A DNA stretch of 20,140 bases, from the NCBI GenBank assembly GCA_045586905.1, contig JAZNBF010000093.1, forward strand, positions 1 to 20,140, written 5' to 3'. The position numbers and the translations under genes are program-made. How positions within the stretch are numbered: the stretch's first letter is position 1; each line of letters opens with the position of its first letter. The stretch comes from RGIG1828 sp045586905 (GTDB lineage Bacteria > Bacillota > Clostridia > UMGS1810). The notes below the pieces were generated by a model. That model saw only the letters and a list, made by a program, of their open reading frames with translations. It was not told the DNA's origin and searched no databases. Shown here one piece after another: positions 1 through 9,100 of the stretch.

Positions 1-178
1 CACCGACATGAATGCCCATCTCTCGTCTGATGAAATCTCCTCTCTTTGCGAAGAAACACCTCTTTGCCGCATAGGCACTCCCGATGAGGTGGCGTCTTTG
101 GCATATTATCTCGCATCCGAGGATGCATCATTTATAACAGGGCAGGTTATAAATGTTGACGGAGGATATATAAATTAA
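1..178 (+). CDS. Short-chain dehydrogenase/reductase, C-terminal end (partial)
   Basis: The last 58 codons of a gene that begins before the window. The reading frame starts at base 2 and stops at TAA 176-178. The peptide has the typical end of a classical SDR (FabG-like) enzyme: a TPLCRIGTPDEVA segment, then ASFITGQVINVDGG, the conserved closing strand of these NAD(P)H-dependent oxidoreductases. The Rossmann NAD(P)-binding region and the catalytic Ser-Tyr-Lys lie outside the window, so the substrate cannot be told. FabG (3-oxoacyl-ACP reductase) and the YmfI-type EF-P aminopentanone reductase are both possible. A terminator follows 30 bases later, so this is the last gene of its operon. Confidence 0.85.
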   Translation, partial: TDMNAHLSSDEISSLCEETPLCRIGTPDEVASLAYYLASEDASFITGQVINVDGGYIN

Positions 179-207
179 AATAAGAAGCACTATTAACTTT
201 TAAAAAC

Positions 208-241
208 ACGCCTTCAAAGCAGATTTTGAAGGTGTATTTTT
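208..241 (+). terminator. Rho-independent terminator of the SDR gene
   Basis: An 11-bp stem pairs 208-218 with 225-235 (core CCTTCAAA / TTTGAAGG, one G-T pair), with a 6-base loop 219-224. It is followed by the T run at 237-241. It sits 30 bases after the SDR stop codon. Confidence 0.8.
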
Positions 242-315
242 ATGCCAAAAAAGCAATCTATATATAAGAGAAAAAACATATACCAAAAATCCTGTTATTT
301 ATACATTTTTACTAC

Positions 316-344
316 TTGACTTGATTTATTTTGCATGCTATATT
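316..344 (+). promoter_or_regulatory. Sigma-A-type promoter of the Na/Pi cotransporter gene
   Basis: -35 box TTGACT (316-321), 17-base spacer, -10 box TATATT (339-344). Transcription would start near 351, giving a leader of about 45 bases before the ATG at 397. No phosphate-regulation (Pho) box was recognised. Confidence 0.75.
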
Positions 345-396
345 AAAATCGGTAGTATTTGGAATGTTTTTAAATCATATATAAGGAGGACAAGTT

Positions 397-2154
397 ATGG
401 AAACAGTTTTTATGGTTTTAAGCTTAATAGGAGGTCTTGCCCTTTTCCTTTATGGTATGGACCTTATGGGCGACAGTCTCAAAAAGCTTGCCGGCGGCAA
501 GCTCGAATCTTTCCTTGCCCGTCTCACCTCTGCAAAGTGGAAAGGTCTTCTTCTGGGCCTTGGTGTCACTGCAGTCATTCAGTCATCATCTGCTACCACA
601 GTAATGCTTGTAGGTTTTGTTAACTCAGGCATCATGAAACTCGGACAAACACTCAGTGTAATAATGGGTGCCAATATCGGTACCACAGTTACTGCCTGGC
701 TCCTCACCACCACCGATATCCCCGATGGTGCAGGCTTCATTCTTGAGCTTTTAAAGCCAAGCTCATTTGTTCCCGTGCTTGCTCTGGCAGGTCTTTTGCT
801 CACAATGATGTCAAAAGACGACAAGAGGAAAAACACCGGCTACATGCTTCTGGGCTTTGCCATCCTGATGTTCGGCATGGATGCCATGAGCAGTGCAGTA
901 TCGGGCCTCAGAGGTGCATTCAATGCCATATTGGTTATGTTTGAAAACCCAATAGTCGGCATACTCGTGGGTACAATCTTCACAGCCATCATTCAGTCAT
1001 CGTCAGCTGCTGTCGGTGTGCTTATTGCACTTGCAGTGTCGGGCGTTAACATGAGCTTTGCTGTTGCTTTCCCGCTTCTTTTAGGTATGAACATAGGCAC
1101 AACCATTACTCCCATCATCTCTGCCATCAGTGGCAATATACACGCCAAGCGTGTTGCATTTTCTTGTCTGTACATCAAAATGATAGGTGTTATCATTGTA
1201 ACCTCTGTTTTCTACATTCTTCACTCTGTTTTCGATTTCAGCTTTATGTATGAGGATGCAACTGCAGTTATTATTGCCTTTGCACACACTGCCTTCAATA
1301 TCATTTCCACAGTTATCCTCATTCCATTCACAGGTGCTTTCGAAAAACTGGCTGTTGCAACCGTGAAAACCAAAAAACAGGAAAAGGAAAAAGACGACTT
1401 TGCAACACTTGATGACCGTTTCCTTTCAATACCTTCGTTTGCTGTTGAAAGATGTAAAGAGATTGTTTGTGAGATGGCAAAAATCACAAAATATGCATAT
1501 GACCAGGCATCAACTCTTTTTGAAAATTACAGTGATGAAACCTTTAAATTTGTAAACGAACTTGAAGCCAAAATCGACAAATTCGAAGATAAGACAAGCT
1601 CTTACCTTGTAAAAATTGCAAACTCCGATATGTCCACAAAAGACAGTAAAATTGTGACAGAGCTTCTTCATTGCATAGGCGATATCGAACGAATTTCCGA
1701 CCATGCATTAAACATCGCCGAAGCTGCAAAGGAAATCCACGACAAAGGCGTTGCATTTTCCGACAAGGCCAAGCAGGACCTTTACATCATCAACCGTGCA
1801 GTAGAGGAAATTCTGAGCCTTGCAATAGAATCTCTGGTAACCGAAGACATAATTGTATCTTCTAAGGTTGAGCCTCTCGAACAGGTTATAGACGGTCTGA
1901 AAAGAAAAATCAAAACCGGTCACATCGAAAGACTCCGCGACGGTAACTGCACCATCGAGCTCGGCTTCATTCTTTCCGACCTCATCAGCAACTACGAACG
2001 AATTTCCGATCACTGCTCAAACATTGCAGTGTGCTTTATAGAAATCGCACTCGATTCTTTTGAAAGTCACAAATATCTGAGCCATGTAAAAGCAGACGGT
2101 GAAGAATTCAAAAAAATGTACGAAGAATATAGCAGCAAGTATTGTATACAGTAA
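397..2154 (+). CDS. Na/Pi cotransporter family protein with C-terminal PhoU-like domain
   Basis: A 585-residue membrane protein of the Na+/phosphate cotransporter (NptA/PNaS) family, expected to bring phosphate into the cell with sodium. The N-terminal ~330 residues are hydrophobic and contain the family's inverted repeat. Each half carries a QSSSA motif (Q62-S65 and Q200-S203), followed by a GANIGTT or GMNIGTT segment. These serine-rich re-entrant segments form the substrate site in this family. Residues ~350-580 are soluble, helical and PhoU-like, with two similar ERISDH segments, as in many bacterial members where the domain may sense phosphate state. The start is fixed by AAGGAGGA at 383-390. 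The gene has its own promoter and terminator, so it is monocistronic. The exact ion and substrate are inferred from the family. Confidence 0.93.
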   Translation: METVFMVLSLIGGLALFLYGMDLMGDSLKKLAGGKLESFLARLTSAKWKGLLLGLGVTAVIQSSSATTVMLVGFVNSGIMKLGQTLSVIMGANIGTTVTAWLLTTTDIPDGAGFILELLKPSSFVPVLALAGLLLTMMSKDDKRKNTGYMLLGFAILMFGMDAMSSAVSGLRGAFNAILVMFENPIVGILVGTIFTAIIQSSSAAVGVLIALAVSGVNMSFAVAFPLLLGMNIGTTITPIISAISGNIHAKRVAFSCLYIKMIGVIIVTSVFYILHSVFDFSFMYEDATAVIIAFAHTAFNIISTVILIPFTGAFEKLAVATVKTKKQEKEKDDFATLDDRFLSIPSFAVERCKEIVCEMAKITKYAYDQASTLFENYSDETFKFVNELEAKIDKFEDKTSSYLVKIANSDMSTKDSKIVTELLHCIGDIERISDHALNIAEAAKEIHDKGVAFSDKAKQDLYIINRAVEEILSLAIESLVTEDIIVSSKVEPLEQVIDGLKRKIKTGHIERLRDGNCTIELGFILSDLISNYERISDHCSNIAVCFIEIALDSFESHKYLSHVKADGEEFKKMYEEYSSKYCIQ

Positions 2155-2160
2155 AATTTC

Positions 2161-2209
2161 AAGACTTGAACACCCGTTATATCCTGCAGGAGTTCAAGTC
2201 TTATTTTAT
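2161..2209 (+). terminator. Rho-independent terminator of the Na/Pi cotransporter gene
   Basis: A perfect 11-bp stem pairs 2161-2171 (AAGACTTGAAC) with 2192-2202, with a 20-base loop. It is followed by ATTTTAT. It begins 6 bases after the stop codon. Confidence 0.85.
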
Positions 2210-2219
2210 ACATAATTTG

Positions 2220-2249
2220 TTTACAAATTATTCATATGCATGATATAAA
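2220..2249 (+). promoter_or_regulatory. Probable promoter of the adaptor/ABC/SLH operon
   Basis: TTTACA (2220-2225), 18-base spacer, TATAAA (2244-2249). A second possible -10 box, TATAAT at 2262-2267, lacks a good -35 box at the usual distance. One of these very probably drives the four genes from 2305 to 9690, since a terminator lies just upstream. Which one cannot be settled from sequence. Confidence 0.45.
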
Positions 2250-2304
2250 TAAAGGTTACTATATAATAGTATAAAACTTTCCTAGTCAAACGGAGGTAAG
2301 AAAA

Positions 2305-4203
2305 ATGTCCATTCTTACAAAAAAGAGAGAAAAATCAAATGAAGAAATACAAAGCTCTTCCCAAAAGAAAGATATCAAAAAGTGGTTTTCCAAAAAGAAA
2401 ATAATTGCACTTGCACTTGTCATAGCCATTTTAGCAGGTGGCATTTTTGCAAGCAGGGCAATATGGGGCGAGGAGAAAGAGGCAAAGGCTCAAACAACTG
2501 CCATTGCATCTGTCGGCACTGTGTCGCAGATTATTGAGGGGAGCGGCACCATTTCGGCTCTTTCTCAATATGAAATCACATCACTTAAAAAAGGCGAGGT
2601 TATTGCCGACTATTTTGAAGAGGGTGATGTTGTAAGTGAGGATGACATCCTCTATCTCATGGACAATTCCGACGGGTATGACGCCATCGACAACACCCGG
2701 AGCTCTGTAAACAAGGCTCAGCGTACATATGACAACGCAAAAGAAAAGGCAGACAATCTTACTGTAAAGTCAAAAATGAACGGTGTAGTAACAAATGTCT
2801 ATGTGGAAGAAGGCGACAACATCGGCGCCAATGCAAAAATTTGTGATGTTATAGACAATTCAAAAATGGTTCTCAAAATCCAGTTCCTTTCCGATTTTGC
2901 ATTGGCAATGACCGAAGGAAAAAGCTCTGCCGCCGTCACACTTTCCAAAGACGGTACCGTTCTCTATGGCACAGTTACCAAGGTGTCCTCGGGCACCCTC
3001 ACAAATTCTGTCGGTGCATCGGTTGCCAATGTCGAAATAAAAGTAGACAATCCCGGTGCAATAAAAGAGGGCGACTATGCAACCGCAGAGGTTGAAGGCT
3101 TTGCCTGCTCAAGCGAGGGCTCTTTCAGCTACAACGGAAAAGGAAGCATATATTCCAAGGTTTCGGGCGAGGTTGAAACACTCGGCATTATCGAAGGTGA
3201 CAACATAAGCTCGGGAGATGTTGTAGCCATTTTAACCAATGATGATATATCCGACACAACAGAGAGTCTTGACAATCTCACCGACGCTCAGAAAAAATAT
3301 TCCGATGCAGTTGAAAGCCTTGATGATTATGTTGTAAAAGCACCTATAAGCGGCACAATCATTCAGAAAAACATAAAGAAAGGTGAAAATCTGGAGAGCT
3401 CCAACATGTCAGTAATGGCAATAATTGCCGACCTTTCATCCCTTGTGTTTGAAATGAGTGTCGACGAGCTTGACATTTCAAAAATCAAAGAGGGCATGGA
3501 GGTAGAGGTCACAGTTGACGCCATAGAGGGTGTAACCTTCGGCGCAACTATAACAAATGTGAGCATTGTCGGCACTGCCAACAACGGTGTGACATCCTAT
3601 CCCGTAAAGGTAACTCTCAACCACAAAGACGATCAGACGGGCATGGCAAAAGACAATTATGACAAGCTCATCCCCGGTATGAATGTTTCTGCTTCGGTTG
3701 TTATCGAAAAAGTTGAAAATGTGCTTGTTGTGCCTGTTTCGGCAGTAAGAAGAGGCAACATTGTTATTGTGTCCGAAGACAGTAAGTCTGTGGGCATCAA
3801 TCCTTTCTCTGACATGGGCGCACCGGGCGAAAGCAAAGGAACTCATCCCGGTTTTGGCGCAAACAGCGCAGGCAACAGGGAAAAATCTGAGCCGGACAAA
3901 AACCGTGATGAAAAAACAGATGAACGTTTAAAAAATATGCTCTCTTCTGTTGAGGTGCCCGAAGGCTACAAGGCGATTTTTGTAAGCACAGGTCTTTCGT
4001 CAGAAAGTGTTATCGAAATAAAGGAAGGCCTTTCCGAAGGCGACAAGGTTCTCCTGCCCGACACAACCACAGCCACCGGTCAGATGCAGGGCATGATGGG
4101 CATGATGGGCGGAGCACCAATGGGAGGCATGCCAATGGGTGGCGGACCAATGGGCACCAATCGCCAGGGCTCAACCCAAAACAGAACCGGAGGCTTGAGA
4201 TAA
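2305..4203 (+). CDS. HlyD/MacA-type membrane-fusion adaptor with a duplicated core
   Basis: A 632-residue adaptor for the ABC transporter encoded next to it. It has a basic cytoplasmic N-terminus, one membrane segment at about 32-51, and an extracytoplasmic remainder. The lipoyl half - short helical pair - lipoyl half - beta-barrel unit of such adaptors occurs twice. The second lipoyl halves begin at VKSKMNG (~155) and VKAPISG (~345), about 190 residues apart, each followed by a barrel strand (KMVLKIQF, SLVFEMSV). One unit is usual (about 350-450 residues), so the extra length is this duplication. The tail (~594-616) is very rich in Met and Gly. GGAGG at 2292-2296 sets the start. The ATPase gene follows after 3 bases. 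What is exported or acted on is unknown. In Gram-positives such adaptors work without an outer-membrane channel. Confidence 0.9.
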   Translation: MSILTKKREKSNEEIQSSSQKKDIKKWFSKKKIIALALVIAILAGGIFASRAIWGEEKEAKAQTTAIASVGTVSQIIEGSGTISALSQYEITSLKKGEVIADYFEEGDVVSEDDILYLMDNSDGYDAIDNTRSSVNKAQRTYDNAKEKADNLTVKSKMNGVVTNVYVEEGDNIGANAKICDVIDNSKMVLKIQFLSDFALAMTEGKSSAAVTLSKDGTVLYGTVTKVSSGTLTNSVGASVANVEIKVDNPGAIKEGDYATAEVEGFACSSEGSFSYNGKGSIYSKVSGEVETLGIIEGDNISSGDVVAILTNDDISDTTESLDNLTDAQKKYSDAVESLDDYVVKAPISGTIIQKNIKKGENLESSNMSVMAIIADLSSLVFEMSVDELDISKIKEGMEVEVTVDAIEGVTFGATITNVSIVGTANNGVTSYPVKVTLNHKDDQTGMAKDNYDKLIPGMNVSASVVIEKVENVLVVPVSAVRRGNIVIVSEDSKSVGINPFSDMGAPGESKGTHPGFGANSAGNREKSEPDKNRDEKTDERLKNMLSSVEVPEGYKAIFVSTGLSSESVIEIKEGLSEGDKVLLPDTTTATGQMQGMMGMMGGAPMGGMPMGGGPMGTNRQGSTQNRTGGLR

Positions 4204-4206
4204 CCA

Positions 4207-4896
4207 ATGATAGACCTTAAAGATATATATAAAATCTACACCGACGGTGACAGTGAAATCCGTGCTCTCGACGGAGTTTCACTTCATGTGTCAAAGGGTG
4301 AATTTGTTGCAATAGTCGGTGCATCAGGCTCAGGCAAGTCCACCTGCATGAACATAATTGGTTGTTTAGATACCCCCACAAGCGGCTCGTACCATCTAAA
4401 CGGTAATGATGTAAGCTCTTTGAACCCCAAAGAGCTTGCCCACATCCGCAATCGCGAGCTTGGATTTATCTTTCAGCAATATAATCTCATCCCCAAGCTC
4501 ACCGTTTTGGAAAATGTCGAGCTGCCTCTTTTGTATAAAGGGATAAAAGCCCAGAAGAGAAAAGAAATGGCGCTCGAGGCTCTCAGAAGGGTAGGCCTTG
4601 AAGACAGAAGCAAAAAATTCCCGTCTCAGCTTTCGGGTGGTCAGCAGCAAAGAGTTTCCATTGCAAGAGCTCTGGCAGGAAATCCGCCTGTGATTTTGGC
4701 CGACGAACCAACCGGCGCACTCGATTCCAAAACAGGCAAGGATGTGCTTGAGTTTTTGCAAAAACTCAATAAAGAAGGCAACACAATTGTCCTCATCACT
4801 CACGATAACTCCATTGCCGATCAGATAAAACGAGTAGTCCGCATCCACGATGGCAAAATAATCTCCGACGAAACAAAGGAGGTTTCTGCTCTATGA
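4207..4896 (+). CDS. ABC transporter ATP-binding protein, MacB/LolD type
   Basis: A 229-residue nucleotide-binding subunit. It hydrolyses ATP at the cytoplasmic face to drive the permease encoded next. All motifs are intact: Walker A GASGSGKST (38-46), Q-loop Q90, signature LSGGQQQR (142-149), Walker B VILADEPTG with D166 and E167, and the switch histidine H199. Length and motif spelling are typical of the MacB/LolD/YknY group, which pairs with FtsX-like permeases and powers extracytoplasmic work rather than classical import. The gene follows the adaptor after 3 bases. Its ribosome binding site, GGAGG at 4189-4193, lies inside the adaptor's last codons and is 13 bases from the ATG, somewhat far. 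It overlaps the permease gene by 4 bases (ATGA), which suggests translational coupling. Confidence 0.96.
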   Translation: MIDLKDIYKIYTDGDSEIRALDGVSLHVSKGEFVAIVGASGSGKSTCMNIIGCLDTPTSGSYHLNGNDVSSLNPKELAHIRNRELGFIFQQYNLIPKLTVLENVELPLLYKGIKAQKRKEMALEALRRVGLEDRSKKFPSQLSGGQQQRVSIARALAGNPPVILADEPTGALDSKTGKDVLEFLQKLNKEGNTIVLITHDNSIADQIKRVVRIHDGKIISDETKEVSAL

Positions 4897-6074
4897 ATCT
4901 GAAACAATCATTTATGCTGGCTGTAAAAAGCCTTTCATCATCAAAGCTCCGTGCCCTCCTTACAATGCTCGGCATAATCATCGGCGTGGCAGCAGTGATA
5001 GTTATTGTAAGTCTTGTAAACGGTGTAACGGGCGACCTTATCAACGAATTTGAAAAAATGGGCGCCACCACGATAAATGTAAACATCATGGGCAGAGGCG
5101 GCAACAGAAGTGTGTCGATAGACGACATGCAAAACCTTGTTGACGATAATCCCTCTCATCTTAAATCTATGACACCTGTCATAACCATCGGGGGTGCCAC
5201 TGCCAAAAACGGTTCTTCCAATGTAGATCCAACCACACTCGCAGGTGTTAATGAATACTATCTCGGCATCAAAGGCAAAGAAATTCTCTATGGCAGAAAC
5301 ATAGAATATGCCGACCACGAATATCGCCTCAGAAACTGTGTGATAGGCACCTACATTGCCAAAGAGCTTTTCGGCACAAAAGAAGCTCTGGGTGAAACTG
5401 TCAAAATAAACGGTATAAACTTCAATGTTGTCGGGGTGCTTGAAGAAAGCGGCGACAGCAAGGAGGCAGGTGCCGACGACATAATTCTCGTACCCTACAC
5501 AATGGCACAAAAAATCAGCGGCGGCTTCACCATGGGCACCTACACCTTCAATGCTGTTTCAAAGGAAGTGGCAAATGAAGCTCAGACAATCATAGAAAAA
5601 TATCTGCTTGGTGTATTCACCAGTGAAAATGCCTACCGCGTGTCCAACATGAGCCAGATGATAGACACTGTAAACGAAATCACCGATTCCATGTCTGTCA
5701 TGCTTGCATGCATTGCAGCAGTTTCTCTGCTTGTGGGTGGCATAGGAATCATGAACATAATGCTTGTGTCAGTTACCGAAAGAACACGGGAAATAGGCAT
5801 TCGCAAAGCCCTCGGTGCAACTCCGTGGGACATTATGAGTCAGTTTGTTGTCGAAGCAATCACCACAAGCTGCATCGGCGGAGTCATCGGCATATTGCTT
5901 GGCATTGTCGGGTCATATGTCGGCTCTTCCATACTTGATGTGGGCGTGTCGATTTCAATAACTGCAATTGCCATATCGTTCACAGTTTCTGCGCTCATTG
6001 GCATATCTTTCGGATATTTTCCCGCAAAAAAAGCGTCAAAGCTCAATCCCATCGACGCTCTCAGATATGATTAA
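4893..6074 (+). CDS. ABC transporter permease, MacB/FtsX type
   Basis: A 393-residue membrane subunit with the MacB layout. One N-terminal membrane helix (~22-43) is followed by an extracytoplasmic MacB periplasmic-core-like region of about 220 residues. Three C-terminal helices make up the FtsX domain. The conserved TREIGIRKALGA segment (298-309) is the coupling region that contacts the ATPase. Proteins of this kind act as dimers and pass conformational change from the ATPase to an extracytoplasmic adaptor or substrate. The ATG overlaps the ATPase stop codon and has a strong ribosome binding site, AAAGGAGG at 4875-4882, inside that gene. Together with the adaptor and ATPase it makes a complete MacAB/YknXYZ-like exporter. 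Only 46 bases and no terminator separate it from the SLH gene, so that gene is probably co-transcribed. Confidence 0.94.
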   Translation: MNLKQSFMLAVKSLSSSKLRALLTMLGIIIGVAAVIVIVSLVNGVTGDLINEFEKMGATTINVNIMGRGGNRSVSIDDMQNLVDDNPSHLKSMTPVITIGGATAKNGSSNVDPTTLAGVNEYYLGIKGKEILYGRNIEYADHEYRLRNCVIGTYIAKELFGTKEALGETVKINGINFNVVGVLEESGDSKEAGADDIILVPYTMAQKISGGFTMGTYTFNAVSKEVANEAQTIIEKYLLGVFTSENAYRVSNMSQMIDTVNEITDSMSVMLACIAAVSLLVGGIGIMNIMLVSVTERTREIGIRKALGATPWDIMSQFVVEAITTSCIGGVIGILLGIVGSYVGSSILDVGVSISITAIAISFTVSALIGISFGYFPAKKASKLNPIDALRYD

Positions 6075-6120
6075 TAAAGGCATACGGAGCTTGACACCCG
6101 TGTGCTCAGGAGGAAAAATA

Positions 6121-9100
6121 ATGAAACACAAAATAACAGCGATTATTCTTTGCATTTGCCTCTTGTCCTCATTTTTCACGCCTCTCGCCATGGCAGAGGA
6201 TACATCGGACCCGATGGAGCTTTTAAAGGCGATAGGTGTGCTCAGCGGTGACACCGATGGCAATATGCGCCCCAATGACCTTGTTACAAGGGCAGAATTT
6301 GCAAAGATGGCAGTCCTTCTTTCGCCACACAAAAGGGAAGTTATGCCCAATGTCAGCATATCTGTTTTTGCAGATTGCACCTCCGACCTCTGGGCATCGC
6401 CCTACATAAAGGTCGCAGCTGAAAGAGGCATCATTCAGGGCTTCCCCGAGGGCTTTTTCAAACCTTACGACACCATCACCTATGCTCAGGCAGTAACGGT
6501 AGCTCTCAAACTCCTTGGCTATACCGACGAAGACTTCGGCAACACCTATCCCGAACCGCAGCTTGGAATGGCACAGGCGTTGAAGCTCAATGACGGAGTG
6601 TACAAATCGGCAGGTGACGCTCTCTCCCGCATGGAAGTTTCCCGGATTTTTTCAAACACTCTCACAACAAAGAGCAAAAATTCAAATTCCGATTATATAA
6701 CACAAATTGACTACACTCTCGTCAATGATTGCATTCTCATTGCCACCCATTCCGAAAATGCGTCTGTTATGTCGGGCAAAATATATACCTCCACAGGTGA
6801 ATATACCATTTCTTCCGATTTTGATTCCTCACTTGTAGGTCATAAGGGCACTGCTCTTGTCACAAAAGAGGGCAGACTTGTCACACTTTTTGACATAACA
6901 TCATATCCGCAGAGGTGCGCAGTGTATGGCGCAAGTGCCTCTCTTGTGACCACATATTCACAAGGCAGAATGGCAACTCTTGATTGTGACGATGCAACCC
7001 CGTCTTTTTTCAATCTCCAAAAAACCACATTTTCATCTGTTCGCACCTCTCTTGCCACAGGTGATGCGTTAACCATAGGCAAATCAGAAGATGGCAGCAT
7101 AGACTATATAATAGTGGGCGATAATGATTTCGACGGTCCTCACACCGTGAAGACAAACGGAGCTTTACCTCTGCGTATTTCCTCGTCCGATGTGTCTTTT
7201 GTAAAAAATGGCGAAAAGTCGAGCCTTTCCGATATCAAGGCAAATGATATCATATATTACAGTGCATCTCTTGCCACCGTTTTTGCCTACAACAAAAAGG
7301 TATCCGGCACATATTCGCATGCTGTTCCAAACACAGCTTCCCCAAAAAGCATTGTTGTGTCAGGTTCTTCATACAGCATAGAGTCGCCTCTGGCGTTTTC
7401 AAAGCTTTGTTCGTCATCGGGCATTGACATAGGCGACCATATAGTTCTTTTTCTCGGTAAAGATGGCAAGATAGCCGATGTTTTAACAGACAGTGCTTTT
7501 TCTGAGGCAGACACAGAGCTCCATCCCGACAAAACTGAAGATGACACTATTTCAGAAGACCTTGCAATACTCGAAGCTCTTGATGCCATCAGCTTAGATA
7601 CCTATAACCCCGACGCCACCGTCACACGAGGTGAATTTGCAAAAATGGCAGTTATGTCATCTTTGCATCGCAACAAAGTATCTCTGGGCACAAAGCTCTC
7701 CATTTTCCCCGATTGCACTGCTTCCCATCCGGCAACACCCTACATAAAGATCGCAGTAGAAAACGGACTTATGTCGGCGTTTTCATCGGGCAGATTTATG
7801 CCCGACGATCCTATCATATATGCCTATCTTTTAGACACTGCTCTTAAAATTCTCGGTTACACCTCAGCCGATATGCCCGATTTCCCCGCAGGACAGATTT
7901 CTCTTGCACAAAACATCGGCCTTATCGAAAACCCGCCCACAGAACCTTTTGCAGCGGCACCGGCAAAAGATGTTGCAAAAATTCTCTCAAATGTCCTTTG
8001 CACCTCTCAGAAATCAGGCTCACAAAAGATGATAGAGGCAATGGGCTATAAATATTACGACAGCTGTGTTATGATTGCCACTTCAAATGAAAACAGCTCT
8101 GTTTCATATGGCAAGGTAAAAACATCACAGGGCACATTTACAATAGATCCCAATAGTTTTGACTATTCCCTGGTTGGCAAATCAGGTCAGCTTCTCACCT
8201 TGTCCGAAAAGGTTGTAATGTTCAATAAAAACCACTCAAGCTATGTTGAAGCCACAGTGCACTCAACCCTTCCGGGAGGAATTGCAGTAATGTCTGCAGA
8301 CGGTATAAAGAGCATTCTGGTTCCCAAAAATCTTGTTGCCTATGCCAATGCAGAAAAATCGAACTTCGAAAAAGTAAAAGATACCATTTCCATGGGCGAC
8401 ACACTTACTGTTTATTATGACGAGGAGGGAAGAGCCGACTACCTTTTTGCAGATACAAACTCTTTGTCGGGGCCATACCTTTGCACAGGTGACAACTGGT
8501 ATCAGAGCATATCGGGCGCCACAGCATCAACAAAGCTCATCAGAAATGGCAAAGAGACCGAAAGGCTTTATCTCTATGATGTAATCTATTATAGTCGTTC
8601 TCTTGATACAGTCTTTGCCTATGACAATAAGGTGACGGGTATTTTTGAAGATGCAACTCCCTCCAAAACTGCGCCCGACACAATAACTGTTTCGGGAGTT
8701 TCCTATGCTCTTTCCGCTTCCGGAGTAATAGATTCCGATATAAACTATGGCGACAATATCACTCTTTGCCTCGGAAGAGATGCAAAGGCAGTGTTCGGCT
8801 ATACCTCAAAAAATCAGAGCCTTGCAGGCTATCTCATATCCACAGGCATAAAAGAGTTTAAAAACTCAAATGGCGAAGCCTACACCTCCATGTATGCAAG
8901 CTTTGTCTTGCCCGACGGTTCGAAAATCGATTGTGCCACTGATGCCGATTATGATGGCTGGATAAATAAAGCAGTCGGCATTACGTTTGAAAACTCCAGA
9001 GCAAAAATCACGGGAGCTTCTTCGGGTACTTCAGTCTATGGCACAGTTGACGCCGAAAAATGCACCATAGGAAGCACAAGGGTTTCACCCGATGTTAAAA

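Noticed and set aside
321..623. 100-codon open frame overlapping the Na/Pi cotransporter start
   Set aside because: It begins inside the promoter, lacks a ribosome binding site and runs out of frame with a strongly supported transporter gene.
4084..4155. Tandem repeat array or CRISPR-like pattern in the adaptor 3' end
   Set aside because: The repeated ATGGGC/ATGGGA units are in-frame codons of a Met/Gly-rich tail, with no spacers and no constant repeat length.
4941..5510. Long open frame of 189 codons on the - strand inside the permease gene (also 3478-3846, 4396-4848, 10492-10998)
   Set aside because: These are antisense shadows of well-supported genes. None has a good ribosome binding site or a recognisable protein family, and their compositions are odd for proteins.
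5968..6120. Upstream in-frame start for the SLH protein
   Set aside because: It lies inside the permease gene, has no ribosome binding site and would bury a clear signal peptide. ATG 6121 with AGGAGG is far better.
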